Shown here piece after piece: positions 23,119-32,520 of a stretch of DNA of 64,000 nucleotides. The notes under the pieces were generated by a model that saw only the letters and a list, made by a program, of their open reading frames with translations, searched no databases and was not told the origin of the DNA. Source of the DNA: Marsupella aquatica (taxonomy: Eukaryota > Marchantiophyta); NCBI GenBank assembly GCA_973895155.1, contig OZ316891.1:17174001-17238000 (forward strand). Direction: 5' to 3'. Both the position numbers and the translations under genes were made by a program. Every line of letters begins with the position of its first letter. Position 1 is the stretch's first letter.

Positions 23119-24597
23119 ATATTTGCCATTATACCTTACAGGTTAGGGCAAGCTGTGGTGGAACCATCGTGGATTCTCGATGCCGATAGAATCAATCGGA
23201 TTTTAACTCATGACTTGGAGGCCTACAAGCCGATCATCGACCCCGGAAGCTTCAAGTGATTTCAAACTGTTCATGCCAAAACAAGAAAGGGGTCTTGGTA
23301 TACCAAGCAGATGCCATTGGAAGCATTGGTTTACATCTTGTGTGAAAACAAGATTAAGTCGTATTCACTTCAATTTAAGCTTGACTTGGCTGCTGCAAAA
23401 AATCAAGGTCGTCCGTGGTCATCTGAAGAGACTGGTAAGCGGTATGCTGCCATGATGAAGGAGGCAACGAAGGAGTGGAGCATAAAGACATCCAAGATTA
23501 CCCCCTGATAAGCCCAGAGTTTGGTGATTTTTTGTCAACTTGTGCAAAAATGTACATTCTTACGGAGAGGAACAAACGAGAAAAGAAGCCGGACTCTGTA
23601 GTATGTACAATAGACTGCGCGCGTCTATTCACTACTGTCTCCTACTTGGATCCACAATTGCACTGTACTCTTCTTGTTGCTCACTGTACACCCGAGCTCA
23701 GAAAACAATTTTACCATCCCCCGAGTGTGAATGATGACCCTGTTAAACAGTGGTGTCATACATGGCACATGTGGAGTTTGGTGGAAGGAATTGCAATTGC
23801 AATGTTACAGACATCTCTTTCGCAAGTCCAGTCGATCCTACCTGCTGATCGTCTGACACTAGGAGGAGTGGAGACGTTTGAAGCTTTGGTCTTGAACATC
23901 ACCAATGATTTCAAGACATACGGTGAAACAGTGAAGGCAAAGTTTTTTAGCACAATTTGGCAGTCCAAGTACGGAGACAAGGAAGACTATACCATTCGCA
24001 ACCAGAAGCGAGCCAAGAGATATCTGTATCGCTTCTACATGGCGATGGAGACCAGTTCTCCAAAGTATTTTTGGGCTTACCCTCTTGCATTCCAAAAATG
24101 GTCCGTTCTAGAGGGGGATGCTTTTAGCAAAGTTTACTCAATGTACCCTGCCGAAGGGGACGTTCCACCATGTGACATTTCATTGTGGGAGATAACCCAC
24201 TGTCCATGGTATCTTGACACAGATAAGTGGGACACCCTTTCAATGAAGCTGAAAAGGATGCATTTCTGAAATTATCAAAGTCTTTAGTCCCTCGGAAAGT
24301 TCTGTCTGAAATGAAACAAGGTTTATCGGAAGATGTAGATGCCTCGGCGAGCGAGCTGCAGAAACATTGCGAAACAGAAGTTTTGCATGTAGACAGGAGT
24401 CGAAAACCCCGGGCAAAAGCAAAACTAGACACTGGAGTAACCAGCCCATCAACGAGATCCAGGAAGAAACGTGAGATTCTTCTATTTTTCATCGGCATTC
24501 CGTATTTCCCTTCACTAGTTTGGATATTTAGGTGTCTTTTTGTTTAGCGCCACAGATGTTGGTGTCCATTTATTTCTTGATTTTTGTGCAGTTTGGT

Positions 24598-24747
24598 TAG
24601 CGCCCGGCGTTGGTGTTATTTTCCATTGGCATTCTGTATTTTCTCTCCACCAACTTGATTATGCCAGTGACTTTTGAGGAGCGCTGCAGATCAAGTTGTC
24701 TATTTATCGGTTGATTTTTTGGGCAGTTTGGTTAGCGCCCGGCGCTG
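24598..24747. repeat. Two palindromes in copy B intron 2
   Basis: TAGCGCCCGGCGTTG at 24598-24612 and TAGCGCCCGGCGCTG at 24733-24747, in a duplicated local context (GTTTGGTTAGCGCCCGGCG, about 135 bp apart). Half-sites lie near 24544 and 24680. Confidence 0.8.
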
Positions 24748-25539
24748 GTGTTATGTGGACCGTAATCTTGGAAACTTTTGTTTCTTTTTCTAGGTGGACG
24801 GAAATCGGATGGAGAAGAAACACAAGATGCAAAGACGAAAATCACTCCTGGAGTCTCTAAAGCTGATACGGAGGAACAAGATGTCCCTGATGAACAGACT
24901 CCTCCCAACACGGAGAAGATGGTGCGACCTGCAGATGCCACCAACACGAAGAAAAAGAAAAAGAAATCTTTGGATCATGGATTTTCCTCTCGGGATTCAG
25001 TCGCTTCTACTGGTGTTCAACGAGATGTTGGACAGTTCAAGTCTAAGACTTCTAGGCATGTTTTTGTTGAGTCCAGCGTAATGGACTTCTTTGAGAGTGT
25101 GTTCACGAAAGAGCAGAAACCGGCTTGGGTGTCAAATGTGGAGAAGTGGGTGAAAGACCTAGTCTTGCTTGGTCTAAGGGAGAAAGGAGTCATAAGAGGA
25201 GGGAAGATAAGATCATTTGGAGTTGATGTTGGATTCGTTTACCTCCCAACTGGACTGCGCCCATCCCTTTTAGAGAAGAAGTCTCCAAAATGGAATTCCC
25301 CAGATCACAGAATTGTTGGTTCATTCTTTCGCGCAATGGACCCCTTTCTAGCAGATGATGGTATATTGGCCATTTTGCATACCGGCGAGTATGATCAGAT
25401 CTCGCAGGTCATCGCCGCGAGCCAGGAGTCTCAAAAGTTTCAGTGTGTGAAAACCCTGAACGTGGTTATGGGAGTTCCAATGTACATGGCCCGAAGTGAT
25501 TGCTAGGTAAATTCTCTCACTCTTCGTGCTGTCCTTTGT

Positions 25540-25616
25540 TAGCGCCGAGCGCTAGCTAAAAATGTTTTCATATACCTTTCGGTTAAGGGGATATTCTTTG
25601 TTAGCGCCTGGCGCTA
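25540..25616. repeat. Two palindromes in copy B intron 3
   Basis: TAGCGCCGAGCGCTA (25540-25554) and TAGCGCCTGGCGCTA (25602-25616), between the two methylase-like exons. Copy A has copies in the matching intron. Confidence 0.85.
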
Positions 25617-26714
25617 TCCAAAATTCATTGTTATGCCGTGATTTAAATGATTTTCTGGTTGGATCGTCGACATCTTAACAATGGACTTTGTTGGGATTTC
25701 ACAGGTTTTCACATTGAGATTGGATCTGTTCAGTCGTGTTTCGTCAAAGGTTAAAGTTCCAAAGGACCCCAAGTTTCGACCCCTCTTTGCAACTGAAGAT
25801 CCTTCTATGACTAACCTTATTGGTCTCCCAAGTGTGAGGAAGGATCCAACTCCTTCAGCAGCGTTTGCTGGCAATGGACGCTTGTCCGTTGGGTTCATGC
25901 AATCTGTGTTAGAGTTAATCACTCGGCCGGGTGACATTGTCATGGACTGGACTGTGGGTTCAAGAAGTACATTTGTTGCTGGTGACTATTGTGGTCATTT
26001 TATTCTTGGTATAGAAAACCGAAAAGAGTTTGTTGAGATTGCGGAAAAGACATGGATGGATTTATTGATTCCAAAGGATGTCAGTTCCTCATCTCCCGCT
26101 AAAGATGTGGGAAGAAAACAAAAAGATAAAGTTCGCTCTGTCTTAAATTTTGACTCTGAAGATGAAGAGGATGGAGATGCTGTTGGAGATGATGCTTCAG
26201 GAGGACAAGGAGAGGAAAATGAAGGAGACGAGAAGGAGAGGCATACGATGAAAGAAACAAAAGATTTGGATTCTTCTGAGTAATGCCCGTAAGCTACTTC
26301 ACTTTACATTATCGATTCTGTTACTGTCCCATTTTCATTTTCAACTCTAATATGGTTCCGTTCCTCTTCCAGATCGGAGTGGAATCTTCAAGAACGTTTT
26401 AATCTTAGGAGGAAATACTCGAGAAAAGTTCTCGTTTCTCCTCAGAAGCCTTTTGTGTTGCCCTCGTATGCAGAATATGCTGCACGCAAAGAAGAATAGA
26501 GGAGAACACTTACTTGGGAGAGTAAGGGCTTAAGGTTAAGAAGAGGTTCAGATAGGAAATTCATCCACCAGCCTTTACTCAACGATGGACCTAGAAGCAA
26601 ATTTATAGATGATGAAGCTGAGTCTACAGATAGGTCTGGCAGTAGCGAGTCCGAGTCTTCTGACTTGGAATAGGTTGAGTGGGAATTTCTAAGGTTTTCT
26701 TTAGAACCTTGTAC

Positions 26715-26729
26715 TAGCGCCCGACGCTA
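26715..26729. repeat. Palindrome downstream of copy B
   Basis: TAGCGCCCGACGCTA, one base off, about 40 bp after the stop codon. Confidence 0.8.
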
Positions 26730-27595
26730 TTAAACAGGGTGTTCGGATCTGAGACTTTAAAGGAGATAGACGCACCAGGAGTCTCTTTCCTGAGTGCATA
26801 TTTGTGTAGATATCAGAAATGCATGTACTCGTATAGTTGTACGGTGAATAATTATACCTTCAGTCTGTACGTATTTTTGTTTGTGGTTGATATGATCGTT
26901 TGGACTCTCTCAAAGTGTAGTGCGTGTTTGTTCAACTTCATGATTGTTCAACCCTAAACTCATTTCTCCCTTTCATTTCTGTTAGGCGCTGACTCTCCTC
27001 TTCCTTTTGTTTCATTTTTGCACTGCCCAGACTCACCTCTTCCCTTCGTTTCATTTCTGGTCTGCCCGGACTCACCTCTTCTCTTCTCCCTGAGTTTTGC
27101 ATCCGTTGTTTCCATCGACTCAATGGATAAGGGAAAGCAAATAGCGAAATCGAAGAGCTGCAATCCGCCAAAGGTGATGGTTTGGAGGTCAATTAGAGAT
27201 CCAGGTTTAGATTTGACTCCATCTTTTACGCAGTGCCCAGAGACGTCGACCGAGAGGAACAAGTTGTGGCTGGCCCCGGATGAGGGTATTAGCCACAAAA
27301 TTGGACACCTTCCATCGCGTGATCCTTCGCCTCCACTTCCTTTCCGAGAGAGGTTCTCTGTTCACGACCCGGATCCTTCCAATGTGTATCGGGTGGAAAG
27401 GACAGCTTTTTTCAGAGACATCCAAGCAGACACCGGACGTGTGAACTTTTCAGATTCGAACATCCCGAACGACCGGAGTCGGAGTCGCTATCCCGGACCT
27501 CGTTTTTTTCTGGATCGAGAGGATGGGTTTCGACAGGATGAGGATAGGTTCAAAGCTGGATTGGACGACGACTGCATGTGGGCATCACCACCGAG

Positions 27596-27680
27596 ACAGG
27601 AAACAGGAAAACAGGATTACTGGTACCAGCAAAAGGTTTCCTGTTACCAGGAAAATTTTACTATTACCAGTAAAAAACAC
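27596..27680. repeat. CAGGAAA / TTTCCTG inverted motifs
   Basis: Repeated ACAGGAAA on one side and TTTCCTGTTACC on the other, able to fold back. The same motif recurs near 12690, 27890, 28365 and 28730. Confidence 0.5.
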
Positions 27681-27745
27681 GATCTAAAAATGTACCATTT
27701 AAAGTCTTATTTTTCAGAATAATTAAAATCATGGGTTTTTTTTGC

Positions 27746-27985
27746 GAGCGCCAAGCGCTGCTATTGTTAGCTCCGGGCGCTAGCAATATGATGATGACAA
27801 ACCAAAACCAAAAAAACTTTTTTTCCCCAAAAAAACATTTTCCAAAAAAAATCCAAAAAAAAAATCCAAAAAAATTACCACTCACTTTCCTGTTACTGTT
27901 TCCTGTCGTTTGTAAATACCCCACTGCATGTCTTCTACTTCCTAGAGAGTGTGGATTTCTTCTTCGACACTAGCGCCGGGCGCTA
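27746..27985. repeat. Three palindromes
   Basis: GAGCGCCAAGCGCTG (27746-27760), TAGCTCCGGGCGCTA (27768-27782) and TAGCGCCGGGCGCTA (27971-27985), in noncoding DNA between the first and second pieces of the FCP1-like gene. Confidence 0.85.
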
Positions 27986-28190
27986 GCTTTCATCTCATCT
28001 TTGGAGTCGTTCATGAGTTTGATTCATGTCATCTTTTTGAATGGGGGCTCCGGTTCGTCCGAGTTAGCTTTATTCCTTCCATTTTATTATCACATTAGGT
28101 TTTTTGAGTATGTTATTAGGGTTATTTCTTTTTCTCGAAGGTTATGGACTTTTATTACCTTCTGGATATCAATGTAATTTCTTTTTCAAG

Positions 28191-28218
28191 TAGCGCCTGT
28201 TGCTAGCGCTTGGCGCTA
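28191..28218. repeat. Two overlapping palindromes
   Basis: TAGCGCCTGTTGCTA (28191-28205) overlaps TAGCGCTTGGCGCTA (28204-28218) by two bases. Confidence 0.85.
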
Positions 28219-28574
28219 CTATTATATGTTCCATTCTCCTCCACAATTATGTAAACCCGCCTCTATAAAATTGTGTCTTTCATCTCTCTTTTTTCTAGTG
28301 TCCTCCAAATATGTTGCGAATACTATTAGTGGCTCTTTTATTGTTGAAATTGGTTGTTTCCTGTTACTGGAATTGGGTTCCTGTCAAATGGAAAGCCCTC
28401 TGACAAAACGATCTTTAAGCTTCATCCGATGTATTCGGTCTTACCGAGCCAGCCAGTTTTGAATGTCGGAGAACTCTAGTTCATCGTAGGAAGGGAGAAT
28501 CTGCATGGTTCATTCGACGATACGTTGAACGGACATTTTGTTAATGTTGTTTTGAACGGCAACAAACTCTTGGT

Positions 28575-28589
28575 TAGCGCTCGGCGCTA
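28575..28589. repeat. Right-most palindrome
   Basis: TAGCGCTCGGCGCTA, about 12 bp after a probable splice donor of the FCP1-like gene. No further family member was seen to its right. Confidence 0.85.
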
Positions 28590-30300
28590 GTAAAACTTGT
28601 CTTTCCATAATTACTGTAGAGAACGCTAAACATATTGGAGTTCCTATTGAAATTGGCCTCCTTGTTTGTCCAAAATTATGTCATCTTTTGTGTATGCTAG
28701 TACCAAATCTCCTGTTTTGTTCCTCTCTTTTTCCTGTTATGATTGTTATTGTTTTTTGTTTCCTGTCACGGGGAAAAACCTCATTTTAGGACTGGAAAAC
28801 TTCCTGTGCTCTGTTTCAAAATATACTCCTCAGCTCAAGTCGACACCCGAAATTCGTATCGGATCTCTATGTGTCGTTCCAAGGCTGCATCTTCATGATC
28901 TTATAAAATTTTGTTATGATCATTTTGATGTGATGGTCTGGTCTATTCTCGACGATAAACTGGTTTATCAGATACTTTCAGAAGTGTTGTCGAGCACCGA
29001 CCTGTCGCAGCTGATATATGTGTTCACGCGGGATCATTGCTGGAATCTTGGTTATGTGAAGAAAAATTATAAGACTGTTGTCTTCAAATCTATCGAGAGA
29101 CTACGTGATATGTTTCAAGATTATCGACCAGACAATATAATCCAGATTGATGTCTGTCCTTCCCATACATGCCAGACAGCTGTATGCGGATTATTGTTCG
29201 CTAAGTCGTTTCAAGGATCGTTGGATGATGTCTTTTTGAGGGATGACCTCATTCCATATTTACGAAAGCTATCAAATTCAGGGCTTTGTCTTTCGTTCGC
29301 TAACAAGTTCGATTATCCCATCTGGTTGATTAGAAATCTACATCGAGATTGGGATCTGAACGAGGATATATGGGAGCATCTATACGTGCAGAGACATGCG
29401 GATCAAGTTCTTATCAAGCACTTCAACAGACATCACTTATCAATGGCCAGAGTGTAGAGGATGTTGTCTCTATAATATGTGACGCGACCATTCGCGTGAC
29501 TACATCCATACGGGCTCATGCATCTTCTTGTGTTTCTCTACAGGAGATTCATTGCAGCAGAGAAAATGGGCTCATAGTTTTAGACGTGGAGCATCTACTC
29601 TGTTACACTGCACCGCATTCCCGATTGATGGCGGTCTCAACTGGAATTTGGATTGGGAATATATACGTTTTTCCAAGGCCTCATCTTCACGAATTCTTGA
29701 GATTCTATTTTAAGAATTTTGATGTAGGGATCTGGTCCTCTCTTGGGAAGAACCTTTTAGATCAGATTTTAGCATCTATTTTTACTGCGATGGAAATGGC
29801 CTCATTTAAGTATATTTGGGATCAGTCTCATTGTTACTTATGCGATGGGGTGACATCAAATAAGCGGATATTTTTGAAGTGTTTTGAGAAGGTTGGAATT
29901 TATACGAAGGCATATCTGCAGCAAAATATAATGCTTATCAAATCCAATGCGGTTCATGCTTGTTTAGATCCTGTTGTTGGATCATTATTTCCGCCCAAAT
30001 ATTTTGGGTCGGTCGACGACAGTTTCCTGATTAACTTGCTGATTCCGTATCTTAGCAAGCTAGCAAATTCTTGTGAGCCGCTTGTCATTGCCAATAAAAG
30101 AGATTATCCTGATTGGTCAGTTAAATCTATTTTTAGAGATTATGATTATAATCATACTCTATGGGAAGACCATGTGATTCAGAGGCATGGAGATAGATAT
30201 CTAGTAGAGCAATTTAACAGACGCCCAATTTTGGACGCTTCCAAAATAATAGTCGGCATGAGATCAGATTAATTTGTATTGTCATTCTAGAAACCATTTG

Positions 30301-31013
30301 TAAACTCCTTATATACTGGTTATCATATATAAAGGATCTCAAAGATTTATTTCTCTATTATTATTATTCGTGTGAGCATGTCTCTTGGTCCCGTGAAGTT
30401 GGATTGGTTAAAATGTGACGTTGCAGTCATTTTTAGGGTTTCATGCGCAGCCACGCGTCATGTCGCCCCCTTTTTATTAAAATAATAATATTTAGTGATT
30501 TTCGGAATTTCCAAAGTTTGGTTTTCCTTAAATTGGGGTTTATTCCCCAACTATCATTCTTGAAGGTAGCAAATTGTGATATGAGTCATCACTTTTTACA
30601 TTAGTCTGGAACTCATGTTGTTTGAAGTTACATAATTATGCATGTTTCTTGCATCATTATTATGATGCTTCTTAACATCCCGAGAGTGATTCCCTCTAAT
30701 TTGTATTTGCATGATTGCTCGATTGTAGACACACCAGTGCATTCAAAAGCAGGATCACCTCACACTACTTTGTTACAAGCACCAACGCCTGACACCCTTA
30801 ACAGACTGCCAGTTCATGATAACTTTTGGCAACACGTACCTGGAGGGCATTGCCGCACATAACATCCACATCAATTCCAAAACATGTTAATGCCACCAGT
30901 GCAAGAATTGGCAAGAGAAATGGGTGAATGTTGACACTGGGGAGAATCGGCCACTGCCCACTAGCAGTGCAACTGGTTTTCACACCCCCATGCAATCTCG
31001 CAAGGACAATGTC
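30301..31013. other. No gene recognised
   Basis: AT-rich sequence with a possible polyadenylation region (about 30330-30370) for the FCP1-like gene. The right end of the giant element should lie here or nearby, but no terminal repeat was recognised. Confidence 0.4.
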
Positions 31014-31365
31014 CAACCTACTACACCAAGACCAGCACCACCTTTGAAGGGTACCCAAGGCAGCATCCCAGGCAGCAAAAGAAGCCCTCTAAAGAGAATA
31101 GGACACCTTCATTCTCTGCTATCTATGTTGACAAGATTGCCCAAAAGGCAGATTACCGGACAGAGTTAATCCAATTCAGGGACAAGTGGAAATTGCAAGA
31201 CCTTGAAGAGCGTCGTGCAGCTAGATTGGAGGCTTGTGAAAAAGAAGTTGTAATCCATAATTGTCTGGACTGGAAGCATCAAATTGCACTACAGCACGTT
31301 GCATTAGAGAATGCCATGAATGACTACACTATTTGGTAGCTCAAAGACCCCAGACAAGATTAAGT
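31014..31365 (+). pseudogene. Coiled-coil ORF fragment of unknown element
   Basis: A plus-strand frame reads SFSAIYVDKIAQKADYRTEL, FRDKWKLQDLEERRAARLEA, then HQIALQHVALENAMNDYTIW followed by TAG (about 31340) and LKDPRQD before TAA. An upstream stretch in another frame is Pro/Ser/Thr-rich (30924-31090). The charged helical tail after a low-complexity linker is common in transposon-encoded Myb/SANT-like or NAM-associated proteins, but I cannot name it. Probably a relic. Confidence 0.3.
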
Positions 31366-31655
31366 CCTTGTTGCCTATTCTAGATGAAGAGTAGTCTTAG
31401 GATAGTCTAAAACACTAATTGTTTGGGCCTTTGGGTTCCTCTCATTCATGTAAGATTTCTTAAGTTTTTTCCCAATATCAATCACTTGTTTTTGCTTGTC
31501 AATGCAAATTTATGTTCAACAAGCACATACCCGCAACATGCTTTATCATATCTGCTCAAATGAGAGATTACAAAGACCAGAGTCACCAACATGATCAACC
31601 TAGAGTCCAAGTGTGAACCTGAACATACTAGGAGTGAGAATATAGTCCCTGAAAG

Positions 31656-31768
31656 CGTAAGCACATAAAAACATAACTCCCTAAATGCATACTATTGCGT
31701 AAAAGCATTATGACCTAAACGCGTAAACACATAAAAACATTACTCTCTAAACGCGTAAACAGGTAATC
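31656..31768 (+). repeat. Decayed 8-bp tandem array, left
   Basis: About fourteen 8-bp units such as CATAAAAA, CGTAAAAG, CGTAAACA and CCTAAACG. Many CG have become CA relative to the younger array. One block (TAAACGCGTAAACA) is repeated about 45 bp apart. Confidence 0.75.
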
Positions 31769-32520
31769 TTCTATTCTCCCATGGTTGCTTAAACTGAACT
31801 CATTCTTGAACTGGCTAATGTATCGGGGTTTCACTTCCACAAAAATGGCACATCATGTGCGACGAAGGATAGGGTCATTTTATTGGTTCAAGGGAAGACT
31901 TAAGAATTTTTGCCAAAAAATAATAGGGTCTTTTAAATTCAATTTTGAGATTTATAAGAACATTAGGGTCTTTTTAACCAACATTAGGGTTGGAAAATAA
32001 TTATTATTTTCTTACATTTTAGGGGGTCCAAGGCCTAAAAATTTTGCAGGGTATGGGGAGGCATCCATATAGTAAGACCCCCGAGGCTAATGTCTGCTAG
32101 ACAAAGTTCATGGTCTTTACCCACGTATACTCCATGTACAACACCCTCTACCGGGCCTTTACTAAACTTCATGGAGTTCAAAAAAGTAACAGCATCAACC
32201 CAATTCAAGGACAACCAATTCCTCCCCAATCAGCCTGTTGCCAAATTACCTTTGACGTTCATCAATGGTTGCCATCTTCACCGTACCATTACTAAGGGCC
32301 TCCAAAATCTCTTTGTGATCCCCATACCCTTGAGTGTACGAGTGTAAGGGAGACACCAAATTTGCCTCTCTCCATATAGCAAAAGTGCTCTTCTAATTAG
32401 GTAGCATTTGTCAATGCAAATTGCCTCCCTCATAATCGCCAACACGTCCAAGTGATTGCACGTGGTTGACTCAACATTTGGTCAGTTTGGGGGTCAGTTT
32501 TGTAAAAAACTATCTGTGCT

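Larger units (their letters stand above)
22324..26673 (+). pseudogene. Copy B: ParB-like/DNA methylase-like fusion gene
   Basis: Proposed exons 22324-23033, 23142-24470, 24794-25506, 25705-26279, 26373-26673 (about 1,200 codons), all with GT-AG introns. Start ATG (MENHSPGHSE) aligns with the start of copy A. The first exon has IPLCRLIHME, SIDKLKDLF, FNVQPTDSEG and VFDGNHRLYSW, the order and spacing of a ParB N-terminal-type domain. Exons 3-4 resemble a beta-class N4/N6 DNA methyltransferase: VDVGFVYLPTG in the place of DPPY, AMDPFLADDGILAILHTG, then FMQSVLELITRPGDIVMDW, VGSRSTFVAG and ILGIENRKEFVEIAEKTW. A basic KKKKKK stretch and an acidic C-terminus follow the pattern of nuclear proteins. 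Damage: TGA 22459 and 23257, TAG 22642, 25504 and 26497, frameshifts near 23500 and 24235. Palindromes lie in introns 1-3 and just downstream. Confidence 0.6.
27123..30272 (+). pseudogene. Tandem FCP1/HAD-like domain gene in the giant element
   Basis: Pieces that probably form one multi-exon gene: exon from ATG 27123 (MDKGKQIAKSKSCNPPKV) to about 27600; exon about 28390-28563 (KTIFKLHPMYSVLPSQPVLN; an internal TAG); exon about 28780-29450 with a first FCP1-type domain; exon 29541-30272 with a second. Domain 1: LGLENFLCS, RLHLHDLIKFCYDHFDVMVWS, FTRDHCW. Domain 2: GLIVLDVEHLLC, RPHLHEFLRFYFKNFDVGIWS, IWDQSHCY. The spacing is that of the plant HAD/FCP1-like family, but the catalytic DxDxT is LGLEN in one and LDVEH in the other, and the late DD motif is DV or KS. 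Phosphatase activity is therefore unlikely. Palindromes lie between the pieces. Exon joins are tentative, and it could be two genes. Confidence 0.5.
4323..30300. mobile_element. Giant MULE-like composite element with dispersed palindromes
   Basis: I group this interval as one element because three things coincide. A 15-bp palindrome family occurs only here (5.3-28.6 kb). A MULE-type transposase gene (minus) lies in the centre-left. Two paralogous ParB/methylase-like genes (A minus, B plus) and an FCP1-like gene (plus) are arranged outward from a control region at 21.1-22.3 kb. Palindromes sit in introns of all these genes. Two younger elements (7401-11340 and about 15.9-18.9 kb) are nested inside, so the net length is roughly 18-19 kb. 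The left end is lost at the LINE junction and the right end was not identified; 30.3 kb is only the end of the last ORF. Two adjacent elements instead of one cannot be excluded. Confidence 0.45.

Noticed and set aside
7864-26673. Alternative genetic code with TAG as glutamine
   Set aside because: TAG often faces Gln in the paralogue, but the 751-codon kelch gene uses only CAA/CAG for Gln and has no in-frame TAG, the broken ORFs also have TGA and frameshifts, and one TAG faces Tyr. Mutation is simpler.
4330-26673. Copies A and B as a recent inverted duplication
   Set aside because: They are in opposite orientation, but the proteins are only about 60% identical by eye and introns differ fully. 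They are old paralogues.
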